A stretch of 64,000 bases of DNA from NCBI GenBank assembly GCA_026008535.1, contig BRKX01000007.1:56781001-56845000 (forward strand). Reading direction: 5' to 3'. Shown here piece after piece: positions 1 through 10,914 of this stretch. Each line of letters starts with the position of its first letter. Position 1 is the first letter of the stretch. The stretch is from Perilla frutescens. Its lineage: Eukaryota > Streptophyta > Magnoliopsida > Lamiales > Lamiaceae. Below the pieces are notes generated by a model. It saw only the letters and a list, made by a program, of their open reading frames with translations, made no database searches and was not told where the DNA came from. The position numbers and the translations under genes were made by a program.

Positions 1-333
1 ATACTATCCTGGACAAGTTTTCTCATCATCAACAGAACCCGTTGCCTCTTTACGGCTGGAGCGGCTTTTAAGTGGTTTACAGGTAGCTTTCATTTATTTG
101 ATTATTCGATGAAATGGATGGTAATTTTGATTTTGATTTATGGTTAATGTAATTGAATCCAGGACATTGAGTACCTAAAACTCTACTCTTCAAGATTCGG
201 CAGAGAAGAAGGGGTCCATCTTCTGGAAAAAACAGGCATGTATCTAGGTCCTGAGAGGTATACCCATGAGCACATGCCTATAGATGTTATGCGCGGTGAA
301 GTTTTTAGGACATGCCGATCTGAAACCAACTAA
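1..333 (+). CDS. C-terminal end of a GH123-C/DUF4091-like plant protein (partial, two exons)
   Basis: Two exons can be read. The first is open from the window edge to base 82 (frame starting at base 2) and begins with residues YYPGQVFSS. A phase-0 intron runs from 83 to 162, starting GTAGCT and ending CCAG. The last exon, 163-333, starts DIEYLKLYSSRFG and ends at TAA (331-333), giving 27 plus 56 visible residues. A YPG segment followed by a conserved SLRLERLLSGLQDIEYL stretch is what I recognise from the C-terminal domain of plant DUF4091 (GH123-C-like) proteins. The family is thought to be related to glycoside hydrolases; the substrate in plants is not known to me. The start of the gene lies upstream of the window. 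No stop or frameshift interrupts the exons, so it may be functional. The family call is from memory of the domain, not from a search. Confidence 0.7.
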
Positions 334-1692
334 TTTGTTTCAACTCTTTCCGTACTTGGTTTGTATCAACCACTTGGACTTGGGAATGGGTACATCTTTA
401 TCTTAAAATACGACAATCGGATACAACTCATTTACTATATTCTATAGCTTCCGATTTCAACACATTTTAATACCAACTAGCAGAAAAAGTTTCACCTAAT
501 TTGCTTAAATTGATTATTCAAGTTTGCATAATTTTACTGTACTATATTTGAGTAGTCAATTTTAAAAATATATTTCATTATATATATATATATATCAATT
601 TATAAATTTAATAATATCTGAAAATTCTAGATTAGTCAATAATCAGACAAATAATATAAACATAAAATATAATTAAATTGTAACTATTCAAACACGAACT
701 TAGAATTTATAGCCTTTTAATTTGTTTATATTTTTGTTGTTTTAATATATACATACATAGATATATATATGTGTATAGAGATGGGATCATGTGAGAATCA
801 CACCCCTATGTGAGAACCGAGAACCAATCTCAGCCACAGATTGATCTGATTTGGACGGCCAAGATCTGTTTCAAAATAAAAAAAAAAGCGGTGGCATTAT
901 TGTAATATTTTAGACTTTTTAATGAAGCAAGGGTATTTTAGTAATTCAAGAATTATGTTATATTTGGAATGAATCTCTTCTCGGTCTGCAATTTGTTTTC
1001 AATCACCAACATCTCTCTCTCGTCTATTTCACTTTAGTTTGTTGCTTGTGAATCTCTACTTGTTTCGTATTTTTTTGGTGATTGATGATGATATGTGTGT
1101 GTGCTTCGTTGCTGCTGTTGATCGCTTTGATTTTGGCATTTCTGATCTGCTACAGATTACCGTAATATGAAATCCACGCTTGTTATCGCCGATTAGGTTA
1201 TACGATACGCATCAAAACATCGCCGATTTCGATCACGATCGTTTGTGTTTTTGCTTGATTACACATGCATCGATCGTGTAATGTTTTCCTTCCCCAATGA
1301 TTTGAGACGATGATCGGTTTTTATTTTATATTAAAGTATTTTTTTTCAACTGTAAGTGGAATTAAATTATTTTTGTGAGAAGAAAATAAAGTTGGGATGT
1401 AACGTCAAATGAATTAAAAATAGCTTTACATACACCTGTAAAGATGTTGCAGAATTGGCGAAGATGCCGTTTTGATTAAAAGCGATTGTCGTTTACGAAC
1501 TTTTACTGTTTAGTCATGCTACGGGCACTTTTTTCTTTCAATATTTTACAAAAGAAAGCTATTTTGCACGGAGTATTTTGCATGATGAATGCAACATTTG
1601 CAATAACAAATGAGTATTATAAAATACATTTTGCTAACATGTACATTAGCACTACTGTGATCTATTTTAGCACTGTTGTAACCTAGTTTAGA
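334..1692. other. AT-rich intergenic DNA with a possible transposon-end fragment
   Basis: No supportable gene is seen. The first part is presumably the 3' UTR of the preceding gene. A TA microsatellite lies near 579-594 and another AT-repeat near 745-775. From about 783 to 870 there is a block with GAGAATCACACCCCTATGTG, GAGAACCGAGAACC and a GATTTGGACGGCC stretch. It resembles common plant Mutator-like or MITE ends, but I could not find a matching second end. Around 1005-1280 the sequence (CTCTCTCTCGTC, then T-rich DNA with a GATCACGATC palindrome) resembles a plant 5' UTR or promoter, but no coding exon follows it. The short reading frame at 1486-1686 has no recognisable content. Confidence 0.4.
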
Positions 1693-1887
1693 GAGAAAAT
1701 TGCAAAAGTGGTCCCACAGGACATATCCTACTGCAAAAATGGTCCCAATACTTGCAATTGTGGTCCCAAATCAAAATTTATATGCAATATTGGTCCCATA
1801 AGACTCAAATATGCAATATTGGTCCCATAACACTCAAATATGCAATATTGGCCCCATGTCCTATGGGACCACTTTTACAAATTAATT
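1693..1887 (+). repeat. Left terminal inverted repeat with subterminal 29-bp units
   Basis: The arm carries two full copies and one partial copy of the 29-bp unit that starts ATGCAATATTGGTCCCATAA. The GGTCCCA core recurs throughout the arm, also in blocks outside the 29-bp units, and the arm closes with the opposite-strand version TATGGGACCACTTTTACAA. Confidence 0.8.
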
Positions 1888-2360
1888 TTGGTTTCAAATT
1901 TGATTTTGATTTCAAATTTGATTTTTAATTTGCAAATGAGTTGAAAAGGCCGTGACTTGGGCATCAATATACATGAGTATGAAATCATTTATTTTCTTTC
2001 TTTTTACCTTTTCTGCTAATATTTTTATTTGAATTTAGTTGATTATTTGAAAGTTTCTATTAGATGTGACTGAATTGTTGCTCAACATATTTTGTGGTCT
2101 TGTCTTCTCTAAAATCTTTGATGTGGATTTTTTTACTTGAAAAATGTGATTTTTTATTTATCTCATTGGCTTAAAATGGAAGCTTTTTTACTGGTTCATA
2201 ATTACTGGAGATTTCACCAGAAACCAGTTTCTCTTCTTTCATTTTGTATTTTAATCTCATAATCTCATTTATCTTAAAACTAATTTGCATTCGAAGGTCT
2301 CTTATTTTAGGATGATGAAATTGCTTATTATTGCTTCTTATCTTGTGATTTTTCTAGTCA

Positions 2361-2586
2361 AATTTACAATTGTAAAAATGGTCCCATAGGGCATGGGACC
2401 AATATTGCAGATTTGAGTCTTATGGGACCAATATTGCATATTTAAGTCTTATGGGACCAATATTGCATATTTGAGTCTTATGGGACCAATATTGCATATA
2501 AATTTTGATTTGGGACCACAATTGTAAGTATTGGGACCAATATTGCAGTAGGACATGTCCTGTGGGACCACTTTTGCAATTTTCTC
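2361..2586 (-). repeat. Right terminal inverted repeat with subterminal 29-bp units
   Basis: Read on the minus strand this arm aligns with the left arm but has three full plus one partial copy of the 29-bp unit, which explains its extra length of about 30 bp. The copy-number difference between arms points to slippage or conversion inside the array. Confidence 0.8.
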
Positions 2587-2869
2587 AAATATTGATGTAT
2601 TTTTTCTATGTTTAATTGTAAATAAAATTACTTCCTCCTTATCATAATATTTGATATTTTAGTCTTTTACACAAAATGAAGAAGTAAAAGGTTTTATCTG
2701 TTACACCTTATGTTTTAAGTGTGATTTATATCTCTCCCGTGCGGTTTGTAGACTATTACACAAGAGCGAGATTTACCCATTGCGCACCTCGGTAGCAGTA
2801 GCGACTGTAGGTTGACCCTCGACATAAAAAAAATGTGATAGATGTACCCTCTCCCCCTCTCTCTCTCTC
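2587..2869. other. Intergenic DNA ending in a CT microsatellite
   Basis: AT-rich DNA with a MITE-like stretch at 2629-2660 (TACTTCCTCC followed by ATAATATTTG). It ends in a CT-rich tract (about 2848-2869) that was the target site of the next element. No gene is seen. Confidence 0.5.
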
Positions 2870-2915
2870 TGTAACACCCTAGATTTTCGGAAAAGGTTTA
2901 GAGATATCTTAAGCG
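2870..2915 (+). repeat. Remnant of the first LTR of the composite
   Basis: Only the first 45 or so bases survive (TGTAACACCC to GAGATATCTTAAGCG). The sequence then jumps into internal DNA matching 12140 onward. The junction near 2911-2920 has a short shared TAAAGAA run, so a microhomology deletion is plausible. Confidence 0.8.
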
Positions 2916-4129
2916 TAAAGAAGAAGATGCGTAACACTCAAGGAAGAAAGAGAGAACTTGAAGAAGATCGTTAAGAAGATAGACCTAGTGTATGGTAGAT
3001 CCAAAGTTTTATTATGATAGGAAATTTTGATGAGTTTATTTATTCATTATCGTGTCAATTGAATCAATCGCCCTTCAATAGCTTCATATCATTTGAAATT
3101 CTTTATTTATATCATTTTGAAATTTCTTCGAACATATCCTCTTGGATAATTTGTAATCTTTTTGGATGATACTCCTTGATCATCAAGAATCAGTAATATT
3201 ACTTCCTTGTTAGGCTATGCTGACACCTTTGTGAAAATATTTCAGCACAGTTCTCAACTGCTAACCATTGATTTCTTTCATATCTTTGTTATGTGCAAGA
3301 ACCCTTCGAGTTATAAGTCCTATGAAAAGGCAATATTTTTGGCATATATAACCTAGTGCTATATTTCTTTCTGCTTTTAAACTTGCTAAAGAATTGTTGA
3401 TCAAATAAAGTCCTCACTCAGAGGTATTTTTTTTATTTTGCTCCCACTCATAGAACTCGAGTGTGGATCCTGGAATAGAGCAGAGAGTATATAGTAGTAT
3501 TCCTTTTTGTCATCGTTGGAAGAATAAGAGAATATAGTTCCTAATAGGAAGTATAATATCCAAGTAGTGCCACTTAGTGACCTCTAAGATTAGGACGTGC
3601 GTTTTTGAGGTGATTTCTCAGCTCGTTATGTTTTGAAGCGATCTAGGAATGTCAGCAAGTAAGTTCCGAGTATGCAGTCAAAATCTAGACGTATGACCTT
3701 TATGCCTGCAAGCGAAGGTGACCACCAGCAGGAGCCATGAAGTCAGACTACTGCTCCGAGAAAAAGAAGACGATTGCGACGAGAACTTAAGATTGAGGTG
3801 CAACATGAAGTACGCCCCCAAGAATAAGAAGAAGTCAAGCATCAAGAAGTTAAAGATGAAGATAAAACGAGTTTGAATCAGATAGAGTGTGCAAAGGATC
3901 CATCCAAGGAGGCACCCGATTAGCTAGGATTCATTGTCTTTTTTGAGATCGATAAGTTTTGAAGAAGGGTACAAGGAATCAAAGGCTAGAGGTGGTTTAT
4001 AGTTGTAAGCTTAGTAGAGGTTTTGAACCAATATGGCTCCAGTAAGGCTTTGGATTCTTGAAGAAGTATCCAGGTTTTCATTTGAGGAGAAGTAAATTTC
4101 GGGATGAAATTTCTTTAAGGGTGGTAGGA
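2916..4129 (+). other. First internal copy of the composite (3' half only), non-coding
   Basis: This stretch is collinear with 12140-13335 with scattered substitutions and small indels. It ends in the purine-rich tract TTTAAGGGTGGTAGGA just before the next LTR, the expected plus-strand primer. No reading frame of note is present. Confidence 0.8.
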
Positions 4130-4742
4130 TGTAACACCCCAGATTTTCAGATAAGGTTTAGAGATATCTTAAGCGCAATTAAGAAGTTAAGGAAGAGAGT
4201 TTTATAAGGTTTAAGTGAAGTCAGATGCCAGTCACGACTTTAGGGGTCAATTTTCATGAAATCGTCTTTTTGAAAATTTTGATCTTAACTCTGTTATGGC
4301 CAATTTTGGTCTTGTTAGAAAGGTTTTAATTCAAAGAGTGTGCCGGTATTCCCGGAATTTTATTCTGAAGTCATTTGAGGTCCTGGTGATGAAAAACCTA
4401 TTTAAAGGATTTACGAATAGTAACTTTTACGTGCGTTCATGATTTGGAAAATTTACGCAATCCTCCTCGTTAATCCAAGTCTTGTTTTGTCAGGCCCCTC
4501 TTATGGGAAATGACTCAAGAAATACGTTCACGTTCTCGAATTTCCATTCTGAGGTCAATCGAACGCTCAGGAGCAAAATCTGTCAGTCTAAGTGAATAGT
4601 AAAAGTAATTCTAAAAAAGGAATCTTGGCTCATCTTTCTTTTGATGACCTATTCTTTATCCTAAGTCAGGTTAGTTCAATAGTACTCGAGCCAATGAGTC
4701 TCTCAGTATTTTCGAATTTTGTGTCTGAGGTCATTTGGACCT

Positions 4743-6961
4743 TGTAACGCCCCAAACTACTCCGTTTGGCCACGTCACTTAACATACTATTTACTCACTA
4801 TAAATTTTTCACAATTATAACATGCAACCTATCGGATCTAATTTGTCACACAACATAGTATTAAGTAGAAGCATCGCATAAGCCGATCCACACAATTCAT
4901 ACAATCATCTAACCTATCGGGTTCTTAGGTTTTACACAACCCGCCCGTCTAGCACCCTAGTCTAGCCATCATAATAAAGGGGTTCAACGACACACATTTG
5001 CACGTAGAAGGCTCCAAGATCGAACGATCCGCCTTTAAAATATTTACATAATATCTCAAGTTAAATACAACATAACTACAAAATAGGGCTAGTCTCATCC
5101 CCAATGATCATTGTTCATAAAGACAAAAGAAGAGTGATCAATGAAATGATATTAATATGAGTATTTCAAAAGAAGAGCATGCAAAAGTAAACACAAGCTT
5201 GTGGGGGGTTCTCTTGTGTTCACAACGCTCCTACTCGAGCCCCAACTCCCCAACCTGAAATTCATTAAATGAATGAGGTGAGTATTTAACAACATACTCA
5301 GTGGGGAAACACTGCAAACAGTTATAGATAATTGCACAAGTGAAAATATAATATATGGAAATTTCTTTACTTTGTGGAGACTAGCCTCAACCCCGTAGGG
5401 CCCAAACATCATGATGCCCCTGTTAATGAACGTCTTAGTCCTGTAGGGATGCCCGCAGACTTATTATCCCCTAGGGAGGATATTAACAAGTCTATATCGA
5501 TCCCGTAGGACCTCTTTATTAATCCCGAAGGATCTCTGTATTGCCCCGAAGGGTCTCATTCATATAACCGGTCCGAAGACCCTGCATATTTATACAATCA
5601 AAGCACAACAATAACTATAACTTTACACGTGTTTACAGTTTAGAGTAACCCCACCTTATGAGATGCTTTTGAAAGCCTCTCTACCTTTGAAATGCTTCCT
5701 TGCTGTGCACAAGTCGTCCTCCTCGAACCACAATACGTCACCTATCACCTTTAACCCCTTTTTCATTTTAAATGTCGAGTTATACAATTATTCTATAATT
5801 TTGACCAAACACATTCTATACATTTCTTTAAGGTTTTCATACAAATCCACATACACAACCATGGATATACAAGCTCATACTATGATTTTAGACTCAAAAT
5901 ACACATTAAAACTCTTTGAGGCATTTAACCGAGCACATTATGTGTACCCATTTAAACCACAAGAACATGACTCAATTTAAATCCTTTAAACCCATAATTC
6001 TCAACACATGAATCTCCATCCTAGGGCTACAAGCTACATGAAAATCAACTCCATAAAGCCATCACAACACCTCCAATCAACTACCAACATATCAAGGGAA
6101 AATTAGGGCAAAATATCCCAACTCTAGGAACAATGAACCATAGGAATTCAATATAACTACACATATAGCTTTAAAGATTTAAATAAACCATATGTTCAAG
6201 ATATCAAGGCAAGAGGATCAATAAAATCAAAAACCCTAAATTTTTTGATACAAATCCTTAACTCAAATCAACAAGAAATGATGTTTAATCACCAAGAGAA
6301 AGATGATATAAAGTTACCTTCATTGATGGGTGATGATGAGAGATCCCACTTCAAGAACTTGAAGATTTTTCTTAAGAGGATTTGGAGGAAAATCGCCAAG
6401 TGTTTTGAAGAAATGAAGATGAATGAGTGAGAAAAAGTGTTTAAAAAGTGGAAATCCCGAAGCAAGGCGTGACCTAGGGGCTCGTGTTCAGAGGCTGCAT
6501 TTGGTTAACATAGTGAGGAGTGACCCAAAGTGGTCGCGTCTGAGGGTCGCGCTTGAGCCGAAGGAAAATGGCTCCCTGAAGCCGATGATACGCGACCTAA
6601 ATGTCGCGTTTGCAGCTCGCGTTGCAGACATGCTCTGCACGCGACTTCGAGCGGTCGCGTCTCACAGTCGTGTCTCGGCTTCACTGCGAGGCGTGACTCG
6701 ATACACTCGCGCTTGAGGGTCGTGTTTTAGACTCGATCTATTGCTATTTTTCGAAGGATATTTCCAACTCCATTTAACTTTCTAATTTAATATAACTTAA
6801 ATTTTCAAAACACATTTAATATATACCGAAAAAGCAGGGGGCGTTGCCCCCTAGCCCCCATTGGGGCGCTTCGCCCCCTGAACCCCCGACTCGCTGAGTG
6901 TTAGGGAGTTCAAGGTATGGAAAAATAAAATTAAATGTAATTACATTCATTCATTATCACA
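4743..6961 (-). mobile_element. Solo LTR of a Tekay-class gypsy element, minus strand, inside the middle LTR
   Basis: The inserted block interrupts the LTR between GGACCT and CTCGACAT, which are contiguous in the third LTR (near 13947). On the minus strand it begins TGTGATAATGAATG and ends GGGGCGTTACA. It has a CCCCACTGAGTATG block followed by a TTTCAGGTTG block, laid out like the ends of the Tekay-like LTRs here. No gag or pol sequence is present, so it is a solo LTR left by recombination. Flanks GACCT and TAACT are at best a decayed 5-bp duplication. A GC-rich patch with GCGACC/GTCGCG units (about 6460-6725) and two GC hairpins (6837-6877) lie inside. Short frames inside, such as 5663-5980, are not supported as genes. 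Confidence 0.75.
6837..6877. repeat. Two adjacent GC-rich perfect hairpins
   Basis: GGGGGCGTTGCCCCC at 6837-6851 and GGGGCGCTTCGCCCC at 6863-6877 each have a six-base perfect stem with a three-base loop. They stand out sharply from the AT-rich DNA around them and lie near the 5' end of the solo LTR on the minus strand. Confidence 0.8.
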
Positions 6962-7050
6962 TAACTCGACATTTTAGTAATAAAATCAAACTGTAACTTT
7001 TACAGTATTTCTGCACTGCAAAAGCTTCTTGGAGAAGCTAAACTTTCTCC

Positions 7051-7058
7051 TATAAATA
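7051..7058 (+). promoter_or_regulatory. TATA box of the middle LTR
   Basis: TATAAATA in the context CTCCTATAAATAGAGCACC. The same box is in the third LTR at 14043-14050 and, slightly altered, in the Tekay-like LTRs. It marks the likely start of the element transcript about 30 bases downstream. Confidence 0.7.
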
Positions 7059-7689
7059 GAGCACCTCCCTCACTTCATTTTCACACCAATCTATCCATTT
7101 CTCTTCAATCTTGAGAGGGAAAGTGAGAGAGAAAAGTCGAGAGTCGAGAGGAGTCTCTTCGTGAGTTCACCTCCGAGTCGACGAGCGGAGTTGCGAGGAA
7201 GAAATACTGTAAAAAAAGGTGCTAAGGGTGCTATCAGGTTGTAGCAGGCGGCTTTGCCGCTGTTGCGACTTGACGAGACGCCGAGCTAGCCACCTTCCTT
7301 CGACGCACTCGACTCCATCCATTCTTTTTCATCGACGTCGGATCCTATTTCTTCTTGTCTTCAAATTCTGTATTTTATTCTATCTTTTATTATCATATTC
7401 TTGTTGTTATGTTTTCATTATTATTCCGTTCTCATTATTGTTGTTATTCTTATTTATTTCGTTTAAGTTCCGTTTAAGTTTCGTATTTAGATTTCGTCAC
7501 TCTTTCTAAGTACTTAAAGGAGTTAATCGTATTATTTCATTATAATGTTGATTTTAAAGTTTTAAATCATGTTCATTTCTTTATTTTGCAAGTGTTAAGC
7601 CTTTTTTTTAAGTTTAAAACATCGAGAAAAGGGAGAGGTGACTGAGTAACGCCTTGACCAACACTTCAATCGAAGAAAATTGAAGTTCG

Positions 7690-7912
7690 TGGGATTATAC
7701 GGACCGTGCAAGGGTTACACGGCCCGTGCAGAGCTCTCAGTAAAGATCTGGAGAGCTAGCATGGACCGTGCAAGGCTAGCATGGCCCGTCTTAAGGATTG
7801 CACGGACTGTGCAAGGTCTGGATAGCCCGTGTCAGAAATTCTAGGTGTTTGTTTCTCACCTCAAGGCCTAGCACGGCCCGTGTAAGGCTAGCACGGTCCG
7901 TGCAAGGCTTCT
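7690..7912 (+). repeat. GC-rich degenerate repeat patch (GCACGGCCCGTGCAAGG units)
   Basis: Six to eight imperfect copies of a near-palindromic core such as GCTAGCACGGCCCGTG occur here. The third LTR has a shorter version at about 14690-14845. The same type of core appears in the unrelated CRM-like LTR at 47955-48160. Confidence 0.75.
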
Positions 7913-8234
7913 GCAGCCAAGTTTGCCTCTACGTGTGTTCTATTTTCGAGTATTTCAAACCCTCGTGTTTTATAAAGGTTCTAAAGTCGTGCAATGTGTG
8001 TTTAAGTCCTAGTTAAGGGAGGAACATTAGGTATTGTTTGAATTGTTGTTAGATGTTAGAAATCTTCGAAGGAGGCCGCTAAGTCGATGATTCGGCTTTT
8101 GTAGGAAGAGGAGAGCCCCGAGGAGAACCTGGAAATGATTTTCAGCTCGTTCCTTCGTCCACATGCTCGTCATCAAGGTGCTCATCATCGAGATGGGTGA
8201 TTCTAAACCAAACCTATGGTTTGAGCGATTAAGC

Positions 8235-10229
8235 TCTAGAAGCATGATAGAGCAAGATGAATATCCAATTAAAATATTTTATGCTCTGCCTGATTAGTCT
8301 CTGTACAAGAAAGGAAATGAAAGGAAAGGAAGAAAAGAAGTTATAGCATGATTATGTTAATTGTTATTTGAGCTCTTGATTAAGTAAATGATGTTTTGAT
8401 ATGTTGTGATATCTTATAATTGATTTATTTAAGGTATAGACGATCATGATCATAAGTTGTTATTGATATTATGATTGAGGAAGGTTGTTTAAGTGAGTAA
8501 TGTCTTGTAGGTTGATCATAGAATTCTCTTGTGGCATTAAGGTTATAGTCATTATTGATGAATGCAATCTAGATGTTTCAATCTAGGAGATGATTTATAC
8601 TAGGCATGATTAAGTTTTGAGGCTTTAATATTAAAAATTGAATGTGAGAATTCAATGTTGAGGATTAAGTATTAAGGATTTAAGGTTAAGGTTTTGATAT
8701 TGAATGTTATGATTCAATTATTGCTAAGTAGGTTATTGAGCTCAAAGAACAGTTTTACGGCATTATCATGTTGTCACCTTCGTGTCATCAATGTCGATTC
8801 TTTGTTAAAGTAAAGAGAGTCACTGCTGGGTAATCCCCTGGTATACTCGGTAGGGTATTTCAGGTAGCCCCTCTCTTATCTTAAAGCAGGCCTAAGGGTG
8901 TAGTAGACATCAGGTTTGAGCCAGGAAAGACATCAGGAAATGAAGTAAAAGGTTTTGTGGATATGGAGAGGGCTTTCACGTTTTGCTCTCCATATGCTGC
9001 CAGTTTATAATTAAATATTTCAAAGTTTATTTAAGAGTTTTCTCGTAAAACCCTACTGAGTACATTAGTTCTGACGCCCTCTTTTTCAAATATTTTCAGG
9101 TTGAGATGCTGAGGCTGCTGATGTGCTGCTGGTGGGGTTCCCTGAGTTGTCTAAGTTTCCAAAGTTATTGCTTTATATGGTTACATGATTTTCTTCCGCT
9201 ATGTTTCTGCTAAGTACTCTGAAATCTAGTATCTAGAAGCATGATAGGGCAACATGAATATCCAATTAAAATATTTTATGCTCTGCCTGATTAGTCTATG
9301 TACAAGAAAGGAAAGGAAGGGAAGGAAGAAAGAAAGTTATAACATGATTATGTTAATTGTTATTTGAGCTCTTGATTAAGTAAATGATGTTTTGATATGT
9401 TGTGATATCTTTCAATTGATTTATTTAAGGTATAGACGATCATGATCATAAGTTAAGTTGTTATTGAAATTATGATTGAGGAAGGTTGTTTAAGTGAGTA
9501 ATGCCTTGTAGGTTGATCATAGAATTCGCTTGTGGCATTAAGGTTATAGTCATTATTGATGAATGCAATCTAGATGTTTCAATCTAGGAGATTATTTATG
9601 CTAGGCATGATTAAGTTTTGAGGCTTTAATATTAAGGATTGAATGTGAGAATTCAATGTTGAGGATTAAGTATTAAGGATTTAAGGTTAAGGTTATGATA
9701 TTGAATGTTATGATTGAATTATTGTTAAGCAGATTATTGAGCTCAAAGAACAGTTTTACTGCATTATCATGTTGTGACCTTCATGTCATCAATGTTGATT
9801 CTTTGTTAAAATAAAGAGAGTCACTGTTGGGTAATCCCCTCATATACTCGGTAGGGTATTTGAGGTGGCCCCTCTCTTATCCTAAAGTATGCCTAAGGGT
9901 GCAGTAGACATCAGGTTTGAGCCAGGAAAGGCACCAGGAAAGGAAGTAAAAGGTTTTGTGGATATGGAAAGGGCTTTCGCATTTTGCTCTCCATATGCTG
10001 CCAGTTTATAATTGGATATTTCAAAGTTTATTTAAGAGTTTTCTTGTAAAACCCTACTGAGTACATTAGTGCTCACGCCCTTTTTTCAAATGTTTTCAGG
10101 TTGAGATACTGAAGTTGGTGATATGCTGCTGGTGGGGTTGCCTGAGTTGTCTAAGTTTCTAAAGTTGTTGCTTTATATGGTTACATGAATTTCTTCCGCT
10201 ATGTTTCAGCTAAGTACTCTGAAATCTAT
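8235..10229 (+). repeat. Tandem duplication of a 997-bp LTR segment
   Basis: The segment starting TCTAGAAGCATGATAG is present at 8235-9231 and again at 9232 to about 10229. The third LTR has it once (about 15152-16160). The copy junction reads AATCTAGTATCTAGAAGC, so a short CTAG(T)A homology is at the break. Confidence 0.9.
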
Positions 10230-10902
10230 TATTTAGTCTTGTTACATGTAACTTGATTCTTGATAATAACATGTCTTAAATCCTATGATTCTAATTATCA
10301 ATAAAGTCCTTGAGAAAATAAGAATGTGTTCATTTGACATACCCAATTATTCCTTAATTAATTATAAGTTATTTGAATAGTCATACTTGTTGAGCATTTT
10401 GGTATCTATTCATTTCCAGTTGATTTGTGAAAGAGTCTTGCATGCTTATTATTGTTGTTCGCTTACAAAGAGGCTTTTATTCAAGCATGATTTTACTCGT
10501 TTCCAGTTAATCTTAAGTTGTTTGCTCGTTTCATCCTATGAATGAGACAGTCTGATTTAATTGACTCCGACCTATTAATGGGTCTTAGCTATTGTGACCT
10601 ATGAAGAGGTCTTGTTTATTTAAATAATCAAATTCCTACTTGCTAATCATTAGATTCTATTTTAATTTCGATTAGCTTATGATTAGGTATTCCTTCGACT
10701 TGATTAAACCCCTTTGACTCATTTGATTTATTGAAAATGATAATTCTTCCAAGTTATAAAGTTAAGTTTCCTAAGTTTTTGAGGCGCTAACTTAGTTTGA
10801 TTCTAATAACACTCCCCTGGATTTCTAATTTTCCCTACTGTTTTTACGCCCAACACCCAGTCCCCGTTAAGAATGACCGCCTAGGGACCGGGCTGTTACA
10901 GA

Positions 10903-10914
10903 TGGTATCAGAGC
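10903..10914 (+). other. Primer-binding site (initiator tRNA-Met type)
   Basis: TGGTATCAGAGC begins two bases after the LTR end, the standard minus-strand primer site in many plant LTR elements. It fixes the LTR/internal boundary and the element orientation. Confidence 0.9.

Larger units (their letters stand above)
1693..2586. mobile_element. Long-TIR non-autonomous DNA transposon (possibly MULE-like)
   Basis: The element begins GAGAAAATTGCAAAAGTGG and its other end is the reverse complement; the outer 32 bases of the two ends are identical. The arms are about 195 and 226 bp, far longer than in most MITEs. Each carries direct repeats of a 29-bp unit containing ATTGGTCCCATAAGACTC. The middle, about 1888-2360, is AT-rich with no coding potential. 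It lacks a transposase, so it would depend on one elsewhere. Flanks (TAGTTTAGA on the left, AAATATTGA on the right) do not form a convincing duplication of 8 to 10 bp, so the superfamily is uncertain. Long arms favour a Mutator-like non-autonomous element. Confidence 0.75.
4130..10900 (+). repeat. Second (middle) LTR of the composite, enlarged by an insertion and a duplication
   Basis: It starts TGTAACACCCCAG and ends GGGCTGTTACA, directly followed by a primer-binding site. Its span of 6771 bp is explained by a 2219-bp solo LTR (4743-6961) and a 997-bp tandem duplication (8235-10229). Without these it would be about 3.55 kb, matching the 3506-bp third LTR. A TATA box is at 7051-7058 and a GC-rich repeat patch at 7690-7912. 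A reading frame at 7219-7509 reappears in the other LTRs but lacks a consistent ATG, so it is not called a gene. Confidence 0.85.

Noticed and set aside
577..600. Possible origin or matrix-attachment region from AT-rich repeats
   Set aside because: Simple TA microsatellites are common in plant intergenic DNA and nothing else supports the idea.
5663..5980. 105-codon frame inside the solo LTR
   Set aside because: It lies in LTR sequence on the strand opposite to the element, and the product has no recognisable domain.
7219..7509. Reading frame repeated in all Tekay-class LTRs (also 14196-14501, 21610-21861, 43301-43543)
   Set aside because: The LTRs are homologous, so any frame recurs. There is no consistent ATG and the second half is Leu/Phe-rich because of T-rich DNA.
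10903..10914. tRNA-like sequence
   Set aside because: TGGTATCAGAGC here and at 20575 and 24034 is the primer-binding site complementary to a tRNA 3' end; no tRNA fold surrounds it.
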